NCBI RefSeq assembly: GCF_013415885.1
Contig: NZ_CP058910.1
Coordinates: 3,844,001-3,908,000 of the forward strand
Source of the DNA: Halosimplex rubrum
GTDB taxonomy: Archaea > Halobacteriota > Halobacteria > Halobacteriales > Haloarculaceae
Direction of reading: 5' to 3'
DNA length: 64,000 bases
In this document: positions 34,287 to 42,495 of the stretch, piece after piece
Layout of the letters: each line of letters opens with the position of its first letter
Position numbering within the stretch: the first letter of the stretch is position 1
Position numbers and translations under genes: made by a program
Notes under the pieces: model-generated
What the model was told of the DNA's origin: nothing
Seen by the model: only the letters and a program-made list of their open reading frames with translations
Databases searched by the model: none

Positions 34287-35090
34287 TCAGTGGGGTTCGG
34301 CGATGCCCTGCATCCAGACGATACCGATGTGGACGGCGATGATCCCGGTCGTGACGAACGGGAGCACGAACACGTGCAAGATGTACATCCGCTGGACCGT
34401 CGACTGGCTCAGGGTGAACCCGCCGAACAGTAGCTGGGCCACCCACTCGCCGATGAGTGGTATCGACAGGCTCATCTCGACGCCGATCTGGCCGGCCCAG
34501 AAGGCCAGCTGGTCCCACGGGAGCAGGTACCCCGTGTACCCGAAGACCATCGTCAGCGAGATGAGCACGATGCCGATGATCCAGTTGAGTTCTCGGGGCT
34601 CCTTGTACGCGCCCGTGAAGTACACACGCAGCATGTGCAGGAACACGGCCGCGACCATCACCTGCGCCGACCACCGGTGTAGTGACCGGAGGAAGAAGCC
34701 GAAGTTCAACTCGGTCATGATGAAGGTGATGGAGTTGTACGCGAGATCCGGCGTCCCGTTGGAGGCCCCTGCGCCCGGCGCGTAGTAGAATCCCAGCAAC
34801 GCGCCGGATATCGCCGCGACGACGTACGCGATCGTCGAGAACGACCCCAGCGCGTAGAGGGGATACCAGTACCAGAACTTGTTGTCCAGGTTGTACTGCT
34901 CGGTGTGGCTCTTGGGCATCTGGAAGTTGACCTTGTAGTACATGTTCTCAAGGATCTCCAGATAGTCGACGATTCGCAGGCGCCTGTCGAGCCACAGCAA
35001 CACCGTGAGGTAAATCTCCTCGATAGCCGTGAGATCACGGCTCTCCATCCAGCCGTCGTGGTCGTGTTCGTCTTTGCGTTCGAGACTCAT
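34287..35090 (-). CDS. Cytochrome b6-type N-terminal subunit
   Basis: The 267-residue protein contains four helices and both haem-ligand histidine pairs: HRWSAQVMVAAVFLH (13 residues between) and HVFVLPFVTTGIIAVH (14 between). The 14-residue spacing in the second pair is the b6 type. The highly conserved GYTGYLLPWDQLAFW follows. It carries the two b haems for quinol oxidation in the cytoplasmic membrane. It lies between the Rieske gene and the C-terminal cytochrome b gene, each separated by 2-4 bases. Confidence 0.95.
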   Translation of the reverse strand: MSLERKDEHDHDGWMESRDLTAIEEIYLTVLLWLDRRLRIVDYLEILENMYYKVNFQMPKSHTEQYNLDNKFWYWYPLYALGSFSTIAYVVAAISGALLGFYYAPGAGASNGTPDLAYNSITFIMTELNFGFFLRSLHRWSAQVMVAAVFLHMLRVYFTGAYKEPRELNWIIGIVLISLTMVFGYTGYLLPWDQLAFWAGQIGVEMSLSIPLIGEWVAQLLFGGFTLSQSTVQRMYILHVFVLPFVTTGIIAVHIGIVWMQGIAEPH

Positions 35091-35092
35091 TG

Positions 35093-35974
35093 TTAGCTAT
35101 CCGGTCGCGGGCGCGCGACGAATTGTACTTGTGTCGGGCTGAACGGGTCGTAGATCGACTGGTGGCACTGGCAGTACACGGCGTTCGACCCGCCGAAGTT
35201 CGCGCTCCCCGCCAACTGCTTGTACCCGGGGACACAGCAGAAGTGGGTACACTTGTTGATCCAGGCCATGAAGTCTTGGTCGGTCGCGGCGTCGATGAAG
35301 CTCCGGACGTTGCTCGGCAGGTTGCTGTACTCGCCCTCGCCGTTGGCCATCTTCGTAACCTCCGGCGAGCGCAGCACCTGCACCGGGAGCGTCTTCGCGC
35401 CCTCTGCCTGCGAGCGCCACGTGGCACTCGCGGGCTTGCCGAGGCCTGCCTGCCCGATCCCGTTGCCCCACTCCTCGTAGTCGTCGAACATGTCGACGGT
35501 GAAGATGGTGTCGCCATCGACATCCTGCTGCCACTCGTAGGCGGGCGGCGGGCTCTCCGACGCGCGCATGTAGTTGTCCGCTTCGGCCCCTGGCGTGACG
35601 CCCTGGTAGCCTTCGAGCCCGCAGTACTGGAACCACTGCGAGGAGTAGGTCGTCCCGCCCAGATCCATCTCCGCGACGGTCCGCTGGACGCCCTGAACCG
35701 TCTCGGTGCTGGCCTCGGGGAAGATCCCTTTGAGTTCGCCCGCGTCGTTCACTTCGACCGGGACGATCGGCATCCCCCGCGGCGCGGGGCCGTCCGTGTT
35801 CTCGATGGCCATGTACTGTGTCGGGCCACCGCCGCCGCCCGCCGCCGAGGTGACCGTGTTCACGGCGGCCGCGCCGCCGGTGCCCACGCTCGCCAGCGCG
35901 GCGCTGCCGACGACGCCTTTCACGAAGCGGCGTCGACCCGTCTCGCCCGGATACTTGTCTTCGTCGAGTGGCAT
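35093..35974 (-). CDS. Rieske iron-sulfur protein
   Basis: The 293-residue protein starts with a twin-arginine motif (GRRRFVKGVVG) and an N-terminal helix that probably remains as anchor. Near the C-terminus are the two halves of the 2Fe-2S site, CTHFCC and YCQCHQS, with ligands Cys-His and Cys-His and the disulfide cysteines in place. It moves electrons from quinol to halocyanin outside the membrane. An insertion of ~100 residues between the anchor and the cluster is acidic. ATG 35974 is 2 bases after the preceding gene. Confidence 0.95.
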   Translation of the reverse strand: MPLDEDKYPGETGRRRFVKGVVGSAALASVGTGGAAAVNTVTSAAGGGGGPTQYMAIENTDGPAPRGMPIVPVEVNDAGELKGIFPEASTETVQGVQRTVAEMDLGGTTYSSQWFQYCGLEGYQGVTPGAEADNYMRASESPPPAYEWQQDVDGDTIFTVDMFDDYEEWGNGIGQAGLGKPASATWRSQAEGAKTLPVQVLRSPEVTKMANGEGEYSNLPSNVRSFIDAATDQDFMAWINKCTHFCCVPGYKQLAGSANFGGSNAVYCQCHQSIYDPFSPTQVQFVARPRPDS

Positions 35975-35976
35975 TG

Positions 35977-36366
35977 TTATCGTTTGTAGTAGGGGTAGAC
36001 AGCTCGTTTCACGCTCTCCAGCGGGTCGCCCTCCGCGAACGCCGTCCCGTCGACGTCCTCCTCGCGGATGTACAGGTCTTCCCACTTGCGGCGCCGTTTC
36101 TTGACGATCATCACGTCCGGCAGGAACTCCTTGCGGTAGACCATCAGGACGAACGCCAGGTCGACGAAGATGATAGCGAGGATACCGCCCAGATACATGT
36201 TCCCGAGCGGACTGTACCCCCAGCCGTTCACGAGACCGAACGTGAACAGGCCGACGAAGACGACCTCGACGATCGTCAACAGGACGATCGCGACCGCGGC
36301 CGCCGTGCTCTCGCGGGCCGGCTCGTATCGGTGGATGTCGCCGTAGGTGGATCCGGAGGAGGACAT
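35977..36366 (-). CDS. Two-helix membrane protein of the cytochrome b operon (DUF7318-type)
   Basis: The 129-residue protein has helices at about residues 22-45 and 58-78 and a basic loop (IVKKRRRKWEDLYI) followed by an acidic region. The C-terminus ends YPYYKR. Its ATG shares one base with the halocyanin stop, so it belongs to the operon. No known domain; accessory subunit by position. Confidence 0.8.
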   Translation of the reverse strand: MSSSGSTYGDIHRYEPARESTAAAVAIVLLTIVEVVFVGLFTFGLVNGWGYSPLGNMYLGGILAIIFVDLAFVLMVYRKEFLPDVMIVKKRRRKWEDLYIREEDVDGTAFAEGDPLESVKRAVYPYYKR

Positions 36367-37028
36367 CAGTTGTTTCCTCCCTTGGCGTTGGGCGATTCAC
36401 CGTACTTCAGCAGGAAGAACGTGAACAACAGCGAGACGACCATCATCACGATCGTCGAGATTCCGACGTAGTGCGGATGGAAGGGCACGCCCATGTGCTC
36501 GGGGTTGAGCGGCGTCTGCCCCCCGCCGCCGACCTCCTCGGTCTCGACGTCGCCGCCGACGGCGATCGCGCCTTTCATCCCCTGGCCCTCGTGGGGACCG
36601 CAGTAGTACGTGTACATCCCGTTGGTCTCCAGGGTGACCTCGTAGGTCTCGCCCGCGGCTATCGTCGCGAACTCGCCACCCTCGGTGCCGGCGAGACTGC
36701 CCCCGTCGGGCTGGCTGTTGGGCTTGACGTTGTGGCTCGATTCGACGAACTCGAAAATGACCGTCGTTCCGGGGTCGATCCAGGTCGTCGTCGGACCGTA
36801 TCCGAAGCCGCTCGAACCGACGCCGACCTCGATAGTCACCTCAGAGTTCCCACGCAGGTCCTCGTATCCCGGGCCGTTCGCGTCGCTGACGTACGACGGC
36901 CACACGGGCTGGACGCTCCCGCCCCCGCCACCGCCCTCCTGTGCAGCGGCCGTTCCGGCCCCCGCGGCGACGGCGGACGCACCGCCCGCGGCACCGCCGG
37001 CGGTCCGCAGAAAGTCCCGTCTATTCAT
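36366..37028 (-). CDS. Halocyanin, first gene of the cytochrome b operon (copy 3)
   Basis: The 220-residue protein has a twin-arginine signal (NRRDFLRTAGG), a plastocyanin domain with ligands in SSHNVKPNSQ and YYCGPHEGQGM, and a C-terminal helix near residues 185-207. It is very close to copy 1 at 29253 (both share SYVSDANGPGY and EGGEFATIA), but the C-terminal tail differs. Its position at the head of the operon makes it the likely electron acceptor of the Rieske protein. ATG 37028 is fixed by the TATA box 26-32 bases upstream. Confidence 0.93.
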   Translation of the reverse strand: MNRRDFLRTAGGAAGGASAVAAGAGTAAAQEGGGGGGSVQPVWPSYVSDANGPGYEDLRGNSEVTIEVGVGSSGFGYGPTTTWIDPGTTVIFEFVESSHNVKPNSQPDGGSLAGTEGGEFATIAAGETYEVTLETNGMYTYYCGPHEGQGMKGAIAVGGDVETEEVGGGGQTPLNPEHMGVPFHPHYVGISTIVMMVVSLLFTFFLLKYGESPNAKGGNN

Positions 37029-37053
37029 ACAAACGATGGTCGGTACCGAATTT

Positions 37054-37060
37054 GTATAAA
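37054..37060 (-). promoter_or_regulatory. TATA box of the halocyanin-Rieske-cytochrome b operon
   Basis: TTTATAC on the minus strand, 26-32 bases before ATG 37028; consistent with a leaderless transcript of seven genes down to 32857. Confidence 0.65.
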
Positions 37061-37211
37061 CCCACCGAATACGCACGCAGGCGCGCGATTAGCCCGCCAC
37101 AGCCGGGGATATTCGGGTCGTCGTCGTACCGACGCGCCCTGTCCGCGACCGTCCCCCTCGTCCGGCAGACGTTCGCCCGACGCGGTCGGCACGGGCGACG
37201 AGCGGTACCGC

Positions 37212-38111
37212 TCAGGAACCGTCGGTTCCGCCGTCGGCGCTCTCGGACGACCGCTCGTCCGGCCCATCGCCCGGGAGCCCGTCCGAGGCCTCGTCGGGGA
37301 TCCCCGTCGCTCCCTCGGGAGTCGCTTCGTCGTCGGGGAGGAACTCCGGCCGCTCGCCCGGTTCGAGTTCCACCGCGCGGAGGCGGTTGCGGTACTCCTC
37401 GGCGCGGAACTTGTCCGACAGGCGGGCGTTGGCCACGACGCCGAACAGCAACACGCCGACCGCGAGGAAGACGACGCCGCCGAGCAGCATGGCGATGACG
37501 TTCAGCGAGCGCACCGACCCGCCCCCGGGCGGGGCGACCACGCCCAGACTGATCACGAGCCACCCGCCGATCAGCAGGAGGCCCGCGAGCACCTGGATCC
37601 CCGCGACGACCTGCAGCATCGTGTTGCCGAGTTCGCCGCTGCCCTCGGGCACCTCCTGCGGTTCGGGGAGCAGGTCCTCCGGCGGGGTCTCGGGCACGTC
37701 GTACGACTCCATCGACGCCAGCGCGACCGTCGGCTTCACGTCCCGGAGGACGGTGCCGTGGCCCTCGACGGACCCGTCGGCGTAGACGGTGGCGTACCCC
37801 TCGTCGGAGTAGGCGACCAGGCGGTCGTCCCGGCGCTCGACGCGGGCGAACACCTCGCGCTCGGCGACCCGCCGCTTGAGGTCGGCCTCGACGCGGTCGA
37901 GCAGCTCCCCGCCCGTGATCCACGACTCGTGGTCGAAGACCGCCTCCCACTCCTCGGAGGACATCGAGGCCATCTCGGCCGGGCCGAAGTCGTCGAAGTC
38001 GTACTCGGCTTCGACCCGCTCGCGCAGCGCCTCGATGGACTCGGCGTCCTCGCCGTCGGCACCCGACGCCTCGTCGGACCCGTCGACCCGTTCGTCGGCG
38101 GCGTCGCTCAT
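37212..38111 (-). CDS. Acidic membrane protein with N-terminal cytoplasmic domain (DUF7319-type)
   Basis: The 299-residue protein starts at ATG 38111 after a T-rich box at 38136-38142. Residues ~20-165 form a charged cytoplasmic domain with EYDFDDFGPAEMASMSSEEW and ITGGELLDRVEADLKRR; two helices follow (about residues 165-190 and 205-230), then a proline- and acid-rich tail. It is not recognised outside haloarchaea and lies upstream of the cytochrome b operon on the same strand, 183 bases away. Function unknown. Confidence 0.72.
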   Translation of the reverse strand: MSDAADERVDGSDEASGADGEDAESIEALRERVEAEYDFDDFGPAEMASMSSEEWEAVFDHESWITGGELLDRVEADLKRRVAEREVFARVERRDDRLVAYSDEGYATVYADGSVEGHGTVLRDVKPTVALASMESYDVPETPPEDLLPEPQEVPEGSGELGNTMLQVVAGIQVLAGLLLIGGWLVISLGVVAPPGGGSVRSLNVIAMLLGGVVFLAVGVLLFGVVANARLSDKFRAEEYRNRLRAVELEPGERPEFLPDDEATPEGATGIPDEASDGLPGDGPDERSSESADGGTDGS

Positions 38112-38318
38112 TGCCGGAACTCGGTCCCCGAGGGGTAAAAGCGCCCCGACCCGCGGCCCGAGACGGTCTCGCAACCCCTCGTCGAACCGTCCGACCGTCA
38201 TCGGGACCGTGTACGCCCGCACGTGCGAGAGACTCCGACGGTCACGGACGAACCGCGCAGCCCAGCTCCGAGAACGGGGGGACGAGGACCGGGCCGACCG
38301 CCCAATACAGTTGATTTT

Positions 38319-38329
38319 CTATTCAATAG
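38319..38329. promoter_or_regulatory. Palindromic operator candidate upstream of arsR
   Basis: The palindrome CTATTCAATAG lies 114-124 bases before the arsR start, and a related half, TTTTGTTCAAT (38423-38433), is next to the start. The region 38310-38442 is clearly AT-rich compared with the surroundings. ArsR-type repressors bind such imperfect palindromes. Candidate only. Confidence 0.35.
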
Positions 38330-38410
38330 TGTTTCTTCCGAGTGGCACGTCGCGAACTAGCATACTCATTAGAGACACCAAATCTGGACTATACACATCT
38401 CGACCGGAAC

Positions 38411-38420
38411 AGTTAATTTA
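38411..38420 (+). promoter_or_regulatory. TATA-like box of the arsR operon
   Basis: AGTTAATTTA lies 23-32 bases before ATG 38443, as expected for a leaderless transcript. Confidence 0.5.
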
Positions 38421-38442
38421 CGTTTTGTTCAATCGACTAGCG

Positions 38443-38841
38443 ATGGCACAAGCGACCGAACGGCTTCGCCGATACCTCGACGACGAGCTCGGCGAGTGCC
38501 GGAGCGAAGACGTCGAGCGGCGCCTCGACGAGCTCGGGACGCTCGAAGCGGCGCTCGGGACGGAACGGGTCGACGCCGAACTCGACGTGCTCTCGGCGCT
38601 CGCGAACGAGACGCGCTACACGCTCGTCCGCGTGCTCGTCGCCGCGGGCGAGGAGTTGTGCGTCTGCGAACTGAACGCGGTCGTCGACGTGAGCGAGAGC
38701 GGGCTCAGCCACGCCCTGTCGGCGCTGGTCGACGCGGGGCTCGTCGACGGCCGGAAGGACGGTCGCTGGAAGAAGTACCGCGCGACCAACCGCGCGGTCA
38801 CGCTGGTCACGGTGCTGGAGGGGAGCGTGAGCGATGAGTAA
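38443..38841 (+). CDS. arsR: ArsR family metal(loid)-responsive repressor
   Basis: The 132-residue regulator has the winged-helix core LDVLSALANETRYTLVRVLV, the metal-binding ELCVCELNAVV (Cys-Val-Cys at the start of helix 3, as in ArsR proteins binding arsenite) and the recognition helix SESGLSHALSALVDAGLV, ending with the wing around RKDGRWKKYR. Arsenite binding should release it from DNA. It overlaps the acr3 gene by 8 bases, so the operon is auto-regulated. The start matches the TATA box. Confidence 0.93.
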   Translation: MAQATERLRRYLDDELGECRSEDVERRLDELGTLEAALGTERVDAELDVLSALANETRYTLVRVLVAAGEELCVCELNAVVDVSESGLSHALSALVDAGLVDGRKDGRWKKYRATNRAVTLVTVLEGSVSDE

Positions 38842-39997
38842 CGCCGAGGCCCACGCCCACGGCCCGGACTGCGACTGCGAGTCCTGTGGGGACCCGCGGT
38901 CGATGGACTTCCTCGACAAGTACCTCACCGTCTGGATCTTCGGCGCGATGGCCGTCGGCGTCGGACTGGGCTACGTCGCCCCGTCCGTGACCGGGCCGAT
39001 CCAGGACCTGCACCTGGTCGAGATCGGGCTCGTCGCGATGATGTACCCGCCGCTGGCGAAGGCGGACTACTCGCGGCTCCCGACGGTGTTCCGCAACTGG
39101 CGGGTGCTGAGCCTGAGCCTCGTCCAGAACTGGCTGATCGGCCCGACGCTGATGTTCGGGCTCGCGGTCGTCTTCTTCGGCGGGCTCGTGCCGGGCCTGC
39201 CCGCGCGTCCGGACTTTTTCCTCGGGCTCGTGTTCATCGGGATGGCCCGCTGCATCGCGATGGTGCTCGTCTGGAACGAGCTCGCCGAGGGCTCGACCGA
39301 GTACGTCACCGGGCTGGTGGCGTTCAACAGCCTCTTCCAGATCGTCACCTACGGCGTGTACGTCTGGTTCTTCGCCCTGTTCCTGCCGCCGCTTTTGGGT
39401 ATGGAGACGCTCGTCACCGGCATCTCGGCGTTCGACGTGACGCCGATGCAGGTGTTCGAGGCGATCGTCGTCTTCCTCGGGATCCCCTTCGCCGCCGGCT
39501 TCTGCACCCGATACGTCGGCACCCGAGCGAAGAGCGAGGCGTGGTACGAGGACCGCCTCGTCCCGCTGATCGACCCGTTGACGCTGATCGCGCTACTGTT
39601 CACCGTCGTCGTGATGTTCGCGACCCAGGGTGAGAACATCGTCGCCGCGCCCGCCGACGTGCTCCTCATCGCCGTCCCGCTGACGATCTACTTCGTCGTG
39701 ATGTTCCTCGTCAGTTTCGCGATGGGCAAAGGGATCGGCGCCGACTACTCGACGACGACGGCGATCGGCTTCACCGCCGCGAGCAACAACTTCGAGCTGG
39801 CCATCGCGGTCGCCGTCGCCGTCTTCGGCGTCGGCTCCGGCGTGGCTTTCACGACAGTCGTGGGCCCGCTCATCGAAGTCCCGGTCCTGCTCGCCCTGGT
39901 CAACGTCGCACTGTACTTCCAGCGACGCCTCGACTGGGGAGCCGCCGCGACGGGAAGCACCGAACCGACCGACGACCGACCCGCGGCCAACGACTGA
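38834..39997 (+). CDS. acr3: Arsenite efflux transporter Acr3
   Basis: The 387-residue protein has ten predicted membrane helices. Family marks are GLVFIGMARCIAMVLVWNEL with the essential cysteine and FTAASNNFELAIAVAVAVFG near residue 310. It exports arsenite, driven by the proton or membrane potential. The N-terminus carries HAHGPDCDCESCGDP, a histidine/cysteine cluster that could bind As(III) or a metal before transport. It overlaps arsR at its start; arsC begins 4 bases after its stop. Confidence 0.95.
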   Translation: MSNAEAHAHGPDCDCESCGDPRSMDFLDKYLTVWIFGAMAVGVGLGYVAPSVTGPIQDLHLVEIGLVAMMYPPLAKADYSRLPTVFRNWRVLSLSLVQNWLIGPTLMFGLAVVFFGGLVPGLPARPDFFLGLVFIGMARCIAMVLVWNELAEGSTEYVTGLVAFNSLFQIVTYGVYVWFFALFLPPLLGMETLVTGISAFDVTPMQVFEAIVVFLGIPFAAGFCTRYVGTRAKSEAWYEDRLVPLIDPLTLIALLFTVVVMFATQGENIVAAPADVLLIAVPLTIYFVVMFLVSFAMGKGIGADYSTTTAIGFTAASNNFELAIAVAVAVFGVGSGVAFTTVVGPLIEVPVLLALVNVALYFQRRLDWGAAATGSTEPTDDRPAAND

Positions 39998-40000
39998 CCG

Positions 40001-40447
40001 ATGTCCACCGAACCAGACTCCACCGACCCGACCCGTATCGCATTCATGTGTGTCCAGAACGCCGGCCGCTCGCAGATGTCGACCGCGTTCGCCGAACGCG
40101 AGCGCGAGCGCCGCGGCCTCGACGACCGCGTCGAGATCCTGACCGGCGGCACCCACCCCGCCGAGCGCGTCCACGACGAAGTCGTCGACGTGATGGCCGA
40201 GGTCGGCTTTGACCTCTCCGACCGGACGCCACGGGAGATCACGACCGAGGAACTGCGCTCCTGTGACTACGTCGCCACCATGGGCTGTTCCACGCTCGAC
40301 CTCGGCGACGCCGAGGACGACGTCGACGTGCGCGACTGGGCGCTCGACGACCCCGACGGCGAGGATCCAGAGCGCGTGCGGGAGATCCGCGACGAGATCG
40401 ACGAGCGAGTCCGCGCGCTGTTCGACGAGGTCGACGCGAGCGAGTGA
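40001..40447 (+). CDS. arsC: Arsenate reductase, low-molecular-weight phosphatase type
   Basis: The 148-residue protein shows the P-loop CVQNAGRSQMS (C-x5-R) at about residues 17-27 and the general-acid region DWALDDPDGED. It resembles the ArsC/LMW-PTP family that reduces arsenate to arsenite for export by Acr3. A second cysteine in MGCSTLDL is the probable resolving residue. Last gene of the arsenic operon, 4 bases downstream of acr3. Confidence 0.9.
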   Translation: MSTEPDSTDPTRIAFMCVQNAGRSQMSTAFAERERERRGLDDRVEILTGGTHPAERVHDEVVDVMAEVGFDLSDRTPREITTEELRSCDYVATMGCSTLDLGDAEDDVDVRDWALDDPDGEDPERVREIRDEIDERVRALFDEVDASE

Positions 40448-40491
40448 CGGGTTTCGGCACGTTTTAGCGCGACTGGCCGAAAGCACCGATC

Positions 40492-40992
40492 ATGGTCACG
40501 GACAGGGTGGTCGCGACGGTCGTACTGGTGGCCGTGACGGCGAGTTTCCCCTGTTTTTTCTACGGCGCCTGGTACATCATCGAGACCGAGCCGGTCACCT
40601 GGTCGGTGCTGATGCACCATCTGAAGTTCGTGGTGACGGGGCTGGTGTTGACGACGGTACCGATGCTGTTCTGGATGGCCCCGCGGCTGCTCGACCAGTT
40701 CGGGAGCTTCGCGATGGTCCACGCCTTCCTCGGTGCCCAGGCCTACGCCCTGCTCGCGTTCGGCTTCACGGGGATCGTCCGGATCTTCACCGCCAAGCGG
40801 CGCCACGACCTGTACAACGACTACGACGAGGACGTGCTGCTCGACGAGATCGGCGGCGACCGGATGAGCCACTGGCGCAGCCGCCTGCGGATCGGCGTGT
40901 TCGGCTACGTCATCTTCTGGGTGCTCGCCTACGGCGCCGGGCTCGCCCGCTACGTCCTCCGCTACGACGTGCTCGAACTCGTCGGGCTCTGA
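40492..40992 (+). CDS. Four-helix membrane protein (DUF7321-type)
   Basis: The 166 residues contain helices at about 5-25, 45-62, 72-95 and 130-155; conserved-looking histidines lie in LMHHLKFVV and in MVHAF, which could coordinate haem. The central loop is basic and acidic (AKRRHDLYNDYDED). Family number recalled, not searched. It belongs to the group of membrane proteins commonly near the haloarchaeal cytochrome b region, but is separated from it here by the ars operon. Function unknown. Confidence 0.72.
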   Translation: MVTDRVVATVVLVAVTASFPCFFYGAWYIIETEPVTWSVLMHHLKFVVTGLVLTTVPMLFWMAPRLLDQFGSFAMVHAFLGAQAYALLAFGFTGIVRIFTAKRRHDLYNDYDEDVLLDEIGGDRMSHWRSRLRIGVFGYVIFWVLAYGAGLARYVLRYDVLELVGL

Positions 40993-41035
40993 GACGGCAG
41001 CCGGTTTTTTGCCCGCAGCGGTCGATAGGGCGGAC

Positions 41036-42010
41036 ATGACAGCCGAGTCCACTCCCGACGCCCCCGAAGTGCTGGTGTTGCGACAGAACATCCACGGCAT
41101 CCCGCCGAGCGAGTACGTCGACGCGCTGGCCGAGCGCCTGCCCGACCGCGAGGTGGGCTACGCCGCGACGCCCGACGAGGAGCGCGAACTGCTCCCGGGC
41201 GCCCGCGTCGTCGCCGGCTTCTCGATCGACGAGGCGGACCTCGACCGCGCGGAGAACCTGGAGCTGTTCGCCTGCTCGTTCGCCGGCGTCGACCACCTCC
41301 CCCTCGACGCCTTCCGCGAGCACGGCGTCGCCGTCACGAACGCCTCTGGCGTCCACGGCCCCAACATCGGCGAGTACGCCGTCGGCGCGATCCTCACGTT
41401 CACCCGCGAGTTCCTCGAATCGCGCCGGCGCCAGCGCCGGCGGGAGTGGCGCTCGCACCGAACGGGCGAACTCGCCGGGAGCACCGTCGCCGTCGTCGGG
41501 ATGGGGCCCATCGGCGAGTCGGTCGTCCAGCGCCTCGGCGGGTTCGACGTCGACACCGTCGGCGTCCGATACACCCCCGAGAAGGGCGGGCCGACCGACG
41601 AGGTGTACGGCTACGAAGACATCGCCGAGGCGGTCGCCGACGCGGCCTACGTCGTGCTGGCCTGCCCGCTGACCGACGCGACCGAACACCTGATCGACGA
41701 GGCGGTGTTCGAGACGATGCCGACTGACGCCGTCCTCGTCAACGCCGCCCGCGGCGGCGTCGTCCACACCGGCGACCTGGTGGACGCGCTCCGGTCGAAC
41801 TCGATCCGCGGCGCCGCGCTGGACGTGACCGACCCCGAGCCCCTCCCCGAGGACCACGAGCTGTGGACCTTCGAGAACGTCCTGATCACCCCGCACAACG
41901 CCGGCCACACCCCGAAGTACTTCCAGCGGCTGGCCGACATCGTCGCCGAGGCCGTGGCGAGCGCGGAGGAGCGCGGCGAGTGGAAAGGCCTGCCGAATCA
42001 GGTCGTCTGA
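41036..42010 (+). CDS. D-2-hydroxyacid dehydrogenase (NAD-dependent)
   Basis: The 324-residue enzyme has the Rossmann loop VAVVGMGPIGESVVQRLG, the catalytic arginine in NAARGGVVHTGDLVDAL, the glutamate region DVTDPEPLPEDHELW and the histidine in ITPHNAGHTP. It reduces 2-oxoacids to D-2-hydroxyacids, reversibly, in the cytoplasm; the substrate is unknown. A run of six T (41004-41010) lies ~28 bases upstream of ATG 41036 and may act as TATA-like box or as terminator of the preceding gene. Confidence 0.9.
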   Translation: MTAESTPDAPEVLVLRQNIHGIPPSEYVDALAERLPDREVGYAATPDEERELLPGARVVAGFSIDEADLDRAENLELFACSFAGVDHLPLDAFREHGVAVTNASGVHGPNIGEYAVGAILTFTREFLESRRRQRRREWRSHRTGELAGSTVAVVGMGPIGESVVQRLGGFDVDTVGVRYTPEKGGPTDEVYGYEDIAEAVADAAYVVLACPLTDATEHLIDEAVFETMPTDAVLVNAARGGVVHTGDLVDALRSNSIRGAALDVTDPEPLPEDHELWTFENVLITPHNAGHTPKYFQRLADIVAEAVASAEERGEWKGLPNQVV

Positions 42011-42027
42011 TCGGCTGTTTGGGCGAG

Positions 42028-42417
42028 CTAGAGGCCGTTTTCGGCCGTCGACTCGAGATAGCCGTCACGCGCTTCGACGACCAGATAGCCGAGCGCCACG
42101 GCGGCGGCGCCACCACGCAACACCGCGTCGGAGGTGACCGACCCGATCGATACCGGGTCGGTGAAGAAGGCGAGGGCGGCCAGCGACAGGACGGCCGCGA
42201 CGGCGGCGACGAACCGCCACCGCGAGGCGACGGGGACCAGCCCGTCCTCGCCGCGCCAGGCGAGATACAGGTGCGCGCCCGCGAAGATAGCACCGTTGTA
42301 GGCGGCGAACGCGACGGCCATCACTGCAGGGTCGGCGGGCAGCCACAGCACCGCCGTCAGGCCGACCATCGCGAGGGCGACGACCGTCAGATGGACGGTC
42401 GTGTCTCTGGAGACCAT
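42028..42417 (-). CDS. Four-helix membrane protein, hypothetical
   Basis: The 129-residue protein has four hydrophobic segments (about residues 10-25, 30-52, 68-88 and 100-115) with short loops such as YLAWRGEDGLVPVASRW. No domain was recognised. ATG 42417 is preceded on the minus strand by TTTATT at about 42443-42448, a TATA-like box at 26 bases. It ends 17 bases from the converging dehydrogenase gene. Confidence 0.72.
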   Translation of the reverse strand: MVSRDTTVHLTVVALAMVGLTAVLWLPADPAVMAVAFAAYNGAIFAGAHLYLAWRGEDGLVPVASRWRFVAAVAAVLSLAALAFFTDPVSIGSVTSDAVLRGGAAAVALGYLVVEARDGYLESTAENGL

Positions 42418-42495
42418 ACTCGCCCCTCGTTCGGCGGTCGAATAAACCTTGAGGGGATCGCGCGGCGTCGCCGACAGCGGGTCTCGGTCCCGCGA

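Noticed and set aside
33653-34342. Plus-strand frame opposite the cytochrome b C-terminal gene
   Set aside because: The real gene on the minus strand has the PDWY motif and membrane helices; the opposite frame is Arg/Asp/Glu-rich without motif.
38834-39012. Arsenical-binding domain as a separate small gene
   Set aside because: The cysteine/histidine cluster is in frame with and continuous to the Acr3 helices, so it is the N-terminus of the transporter.
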